Assembly (NCBI GenBank): GCA_021812735.1
Contig: JAKAMV010000587.1
Coordinates: forward strand, 1 to 6,668
Direction of reading: 5' to 3'
DNA length: 6,668 bases
DNA from: Chloroflexota bacterium
Lineage (GTDB): Bacteria > Chloroflexota > Limnocylindria > Limnocylindrales > CSP1-4
Shown one piece after another: positions 5,353 to 6,668 of this stretch. Each line of letters opens with the position of its first letter. Positions within the stretch are counted from its first letter, which is position 1. The position numbers and the translations under genes were made by a program. Under the pieces are notes generated by a model that was given only the letters and a program-made list of their open reading frames with translations, was not told where the DNA came from and searched no databases.

Positions 5353-5886
5353 ATGACGCGAACCGAAGCGGGCGCTGAAAGTCCTGCACGACGAACCCCT
5401 CCCGACGACTGGCTGGCCCGCCTCCTACCCGCGGCCCTGCGTCGGGAACGGGAGCGCTGGTACACCCCTGACCGGGCGGTGCGGCGGCTCCACTGGATTC
5501 GCTTCGCCCTGGTGCTGGTGGCCTTGGTGAACGCCGCCGCCCACATCTTCGCTTCCCCCGCCAAGTTCCCCGATGTCACCGTCTGGCTCGACGGCGAGGT
5601 CGTGGCCTACGTGCTGATCGCCATGGTGTACCTCCTCGGCCTGCGCATGTGGTACCTGCCGGCCGTTGCCTACACTGTGCTCAACTTGGTGCTGTTCTTC
5701 GTGTCGGGCTTCATCGTCATCCCCGGGATCACCACCGCCGCGCTGACCGGGCACCTGGCCTTCGGCGACTACTCCTTCGGGCGAGGGTTCTCGCTCGCGG
5801 CGTGGATCTTCCTGCTCGTCGTGGGCGGCGCGATGCTCCGCCTCGATCCCGGTTCCCGCCTCAACGAGCTGCTCCGAGATAGCTGA
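5353..5886 (+). CDS. Four-helix integral membrane protein, unrecognised
   Basis: This 177-aa protein has a charged N-terminal region (about 1-48, including ALRRERERWYTPDRAVRRLH) without a cleavable signal sequence. Four hydrophobic segments follow at about 50-66, 82-97, 103-123 and 146-162, with a short charged tail (RLDPGSRLNELLRDS). Arg/Lys-rich flanks suggest that both ends are cytoplasmic. No catalytic motif or metal-binding cluster is visible, and I do not recognise the family. The start is ATG 5353, supported by GGAGG; ATG 5341 would add four residues. It lies 257 bp downstream of the NarL-type regulator on the same strand and could be its target, but nothing in the sequence proves this. 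Codon use and an uninterrupted frame suggest a functional gene. Confidence 0.85.
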   Translation: MTRTEAGAESPARRTPPDDWLARLLPAALRRERERWYTPDRAVRRLHWIRFALVLVALVNAAAHIFASPAKFPDVTVWLDGEVVAYVLIAMVYLLGLRMWYLPAVAYTVLNLVLFFVSGFIVIPGITTAALTGHLAFGDYSFGRGFSLAAWIFLLVVGGAMLRLDPGSRLNELLRDS

Positions 5887-5925
5887 CGCCCCGGGGGGCG
5901 CTCCTGGCGGCCGCGGTGGTACCAC

Positions 5926-6018
5926 CTACGACCGCGACGGCACCGTGATCCGGAAGCTGTAGCGGTACGCGCGCCAGGCGTGATCGCCGTACTCGATGGT
6001 TGGGCCGGCGTCGTCGAG
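5926..6018 (-). pseudogene. C-terminal scrap resembling a GntR-family (UTRA) regulator
   Basis: Reading leftward from 6018 to the TAG at 5928-5926 gives LDDAGPTIEYGDHAWRAYRY followed by SFRITVPSRS. This resembles the last strand-hairpin of the UTRA effector-binding domain of GntR-family repressors (…D..G.PVEYGDHVYRADRYSF…, then a short tail and stop). Only about 30 residues remain; the DNA-binding half is absent. The homology stops where the downstream tail of the IS256-like transposase begins, so the element may have inserted into this gene. The call rests on a short recalled motif. Confidence 0.4.
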
Positions 6019-6077
6019 GTCGCGTCCCGGTCGTGCTGGAAAAGCGCTGACGGTGCAGGCTCTTCGGCCCTCGTAGG

Positions 6078-6446
6078 TTAGGCGATCTGCTCGTCGGTCT
6101 GCGGGATCGCCCGGGCGGCGATAAGGGCGGCGATGGCGTGACGATCGGGCAGCGTGAGGCCGAGTCTCCCCGTGCGCCCGCGATGACGAGGTCCATGACG
6201 GCCCAGGCCATCGTCAGGCAGGAGGTCTCGCCCGGGAACCGGCCGATCACCTTGGTCCGCCGCCGGACTTCCTCCAGCGACCGCTCCATAGGAGGTTCGT
6301 GCTGCGCAGCCGTCTCCGGAGCCGGAGGGGATAGGCGAGATGGACGGTCAGGGCCGGCAGATCGTCGGCCAGGCACGCCGCGGCCGAGGGGAAGTCGCCG
6401 GCGAGCTCACCCACGAGGACTCGCAGGCCATGCTCCGCCTCGTTGG
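6078..6446 (-). pseudogene. IS256-family (mutator) transposase C-terminus, frameshifted
   Basis: Three minus-strand frames, read in order, rebuild the C-terminal ~120 residues of an IS256-type transposase: NEAEHGLRVLVGELAGDFPS with …DDLPALTVHLAYPL…RSTNLL (about 6446-6291), then ERSLEEVRRRTKVIGRFPGE with …TSCLTMAWAVMDL… (about 6290-6170), then LGLTLPDRHAIAALIAARAI ending at TAA 6080-6078. The NLLER..EEVRRRTKVIGRFPGE stretch is highly characteristic. The first frame change is explained by two extra bases (AT) in the NLLE codons near 6290; the second lies near 6166-6171. Everything upstream, including most of the catalytic domain, is missing and is replaced at about 6446 by serine-recombinase sequence. 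The copy is inactive and is a decayed insertion. Confidence 0.85.
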
Positions 6447-6460
6447 GGCAGGTCGCCCGG

Positions 6461-6668
6461 GCGGGACGGCTGCGCGACGGCACCCCCACCCGCGTCCCGG
6501 CTCTGGTCGACCCGGCCCTGTACGCGGCCGTCCAGGATCGACGCGCGGCTCGCACCCGCCGCCGACCCGGCCGTCCGGCCCGCCGCGACACGTACGTGCT
6601 GCCAATGCTCGAGTGCGCGGCCTGCGGGCAGCGGCTCATCGGCAACTCCGGGCGCTACCGTCACCGTG
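6461..6668 (+). pseudogene. 5'-truncated large serine recombinase, runs off the window
   Basis: The plus-strand frame starting at 6461 reads DGTPTRVPALVDPALYAAVQ, then DRRAARTRRRPGRPARRDTY, then VLPMLECAACGQRLIGNSGR. This matches the end of the recombinase domain and the zinc beta-ribbon of large serine recombinases (…PALVDP.LY..VQ…L..GLL.C..CG..L.G…YYRC). The first Cys pair, CAAC, is present; the second would lie beyond the window. The N-terminal resolvase catalytic domain with its Ser nucleophile is not encoded upstream, because the sequence there is IS256-like on the other strand. A TTG at 6443 is in frame but is unlikely to be a real start. Such enzymes integrate phages and mobile elements, so the region to the right may hold more of one. 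Confidence 0.7.

Noticed and set aside
4743..5579. Minus-strand open frame with a helical-looking stretch (GEIDRLRRAICDLGHGANAL)
   Set aside because: It runs antisense to the NarL-type regulator and the membrane protein, has no SD or start near the helical stretch, and no family is recognised.
5887..5900. GC-only inverted repeat just after the membrane-protein stop
   Set aside because: The stem is only about 5 bp (CGCCC/GGGCG) with no T-tract, so it is too weak to call a terminator.
1..6668. CRISPR array, tRNA, rRNA or riboswitch
   Set aside because: No regularly spaced repeats with unique spacers, no tRNA cloverleaf or rRNA stretches, and no known riboswitch core were seen by eye; the two repeat arrays are contiguous tandem units.

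Overview
The window is very GC-rich, uses GTG starts with GGAGG-type ribosome binding sites, and encodes a DevR/DosR-like regulator, SHOCT-tailed channel debris and actinobacterial-type IS fragments. This points to a chromosomal accessory region of an actinomycete (Actinomycetota), probably an uncultured one. The assignment is inferred from gene style, not from a marker gene.

Layout, left to right. Bases 1-230 hold no convincing gene. They carry a three-copy 11-bp direct repeat (144-176) and, on the minus strand, a well-spaced ribosome binding site in front of a very short reading frame at the window edge. Bases 231-2257 are an intact minus-strand two-component operon: an OmpR-family response regulator followed by an overlapping membrane sensor histidine kinase. 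Just upstream of the regulator lies the N-terminal remnant of an integrase-type transposase (about 2275-2516), so the present promoter region is partly transposon-derived. Bases 2781-3278 encode an intact small nucleotidyltransferase-fold protein of unknown role, preceded by a short palindrome.

Bases 3279-4484 are gene debris: a three-copy 16-bp tandem repeat, a minus-strand potassium-channel gene broken into several frames with an altered selectivity filter, and an isolated C-terminal piece of glycyl-tRNA synthetase on the plus strand. Bases 4485-5096 encode a NarL/DevR-type response regulator. Its receiver domain begins upstream of any usable start codon, and it has Glu at the conserved receiver Lys. 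Bases 5353-5886 encode an unrecognised four-helix membrane protein. The right end (5887-6668) is again debris: a C-terminal scrap that resembles a GntR/UTRA regulator, a frameshifted IS256-family transposase C-terminus, and a 5'-truncated large serine recombinase running off the window.

The working parts are probably the two-component operon, the nucleotidyltransferase and the membrane protein. The NarL-type regulator is doubtful. The rest is a mosaic of at least six truncated genes joined at abrupt boundaries, which suggests repeated insertion and deletion. I found no convincing new multi-gene system. The most informative leads are the 11-bp repeat array beside the two-component operon, the transposon-derived upstream region of that operon, and the unusual regulator at 4485-5096.
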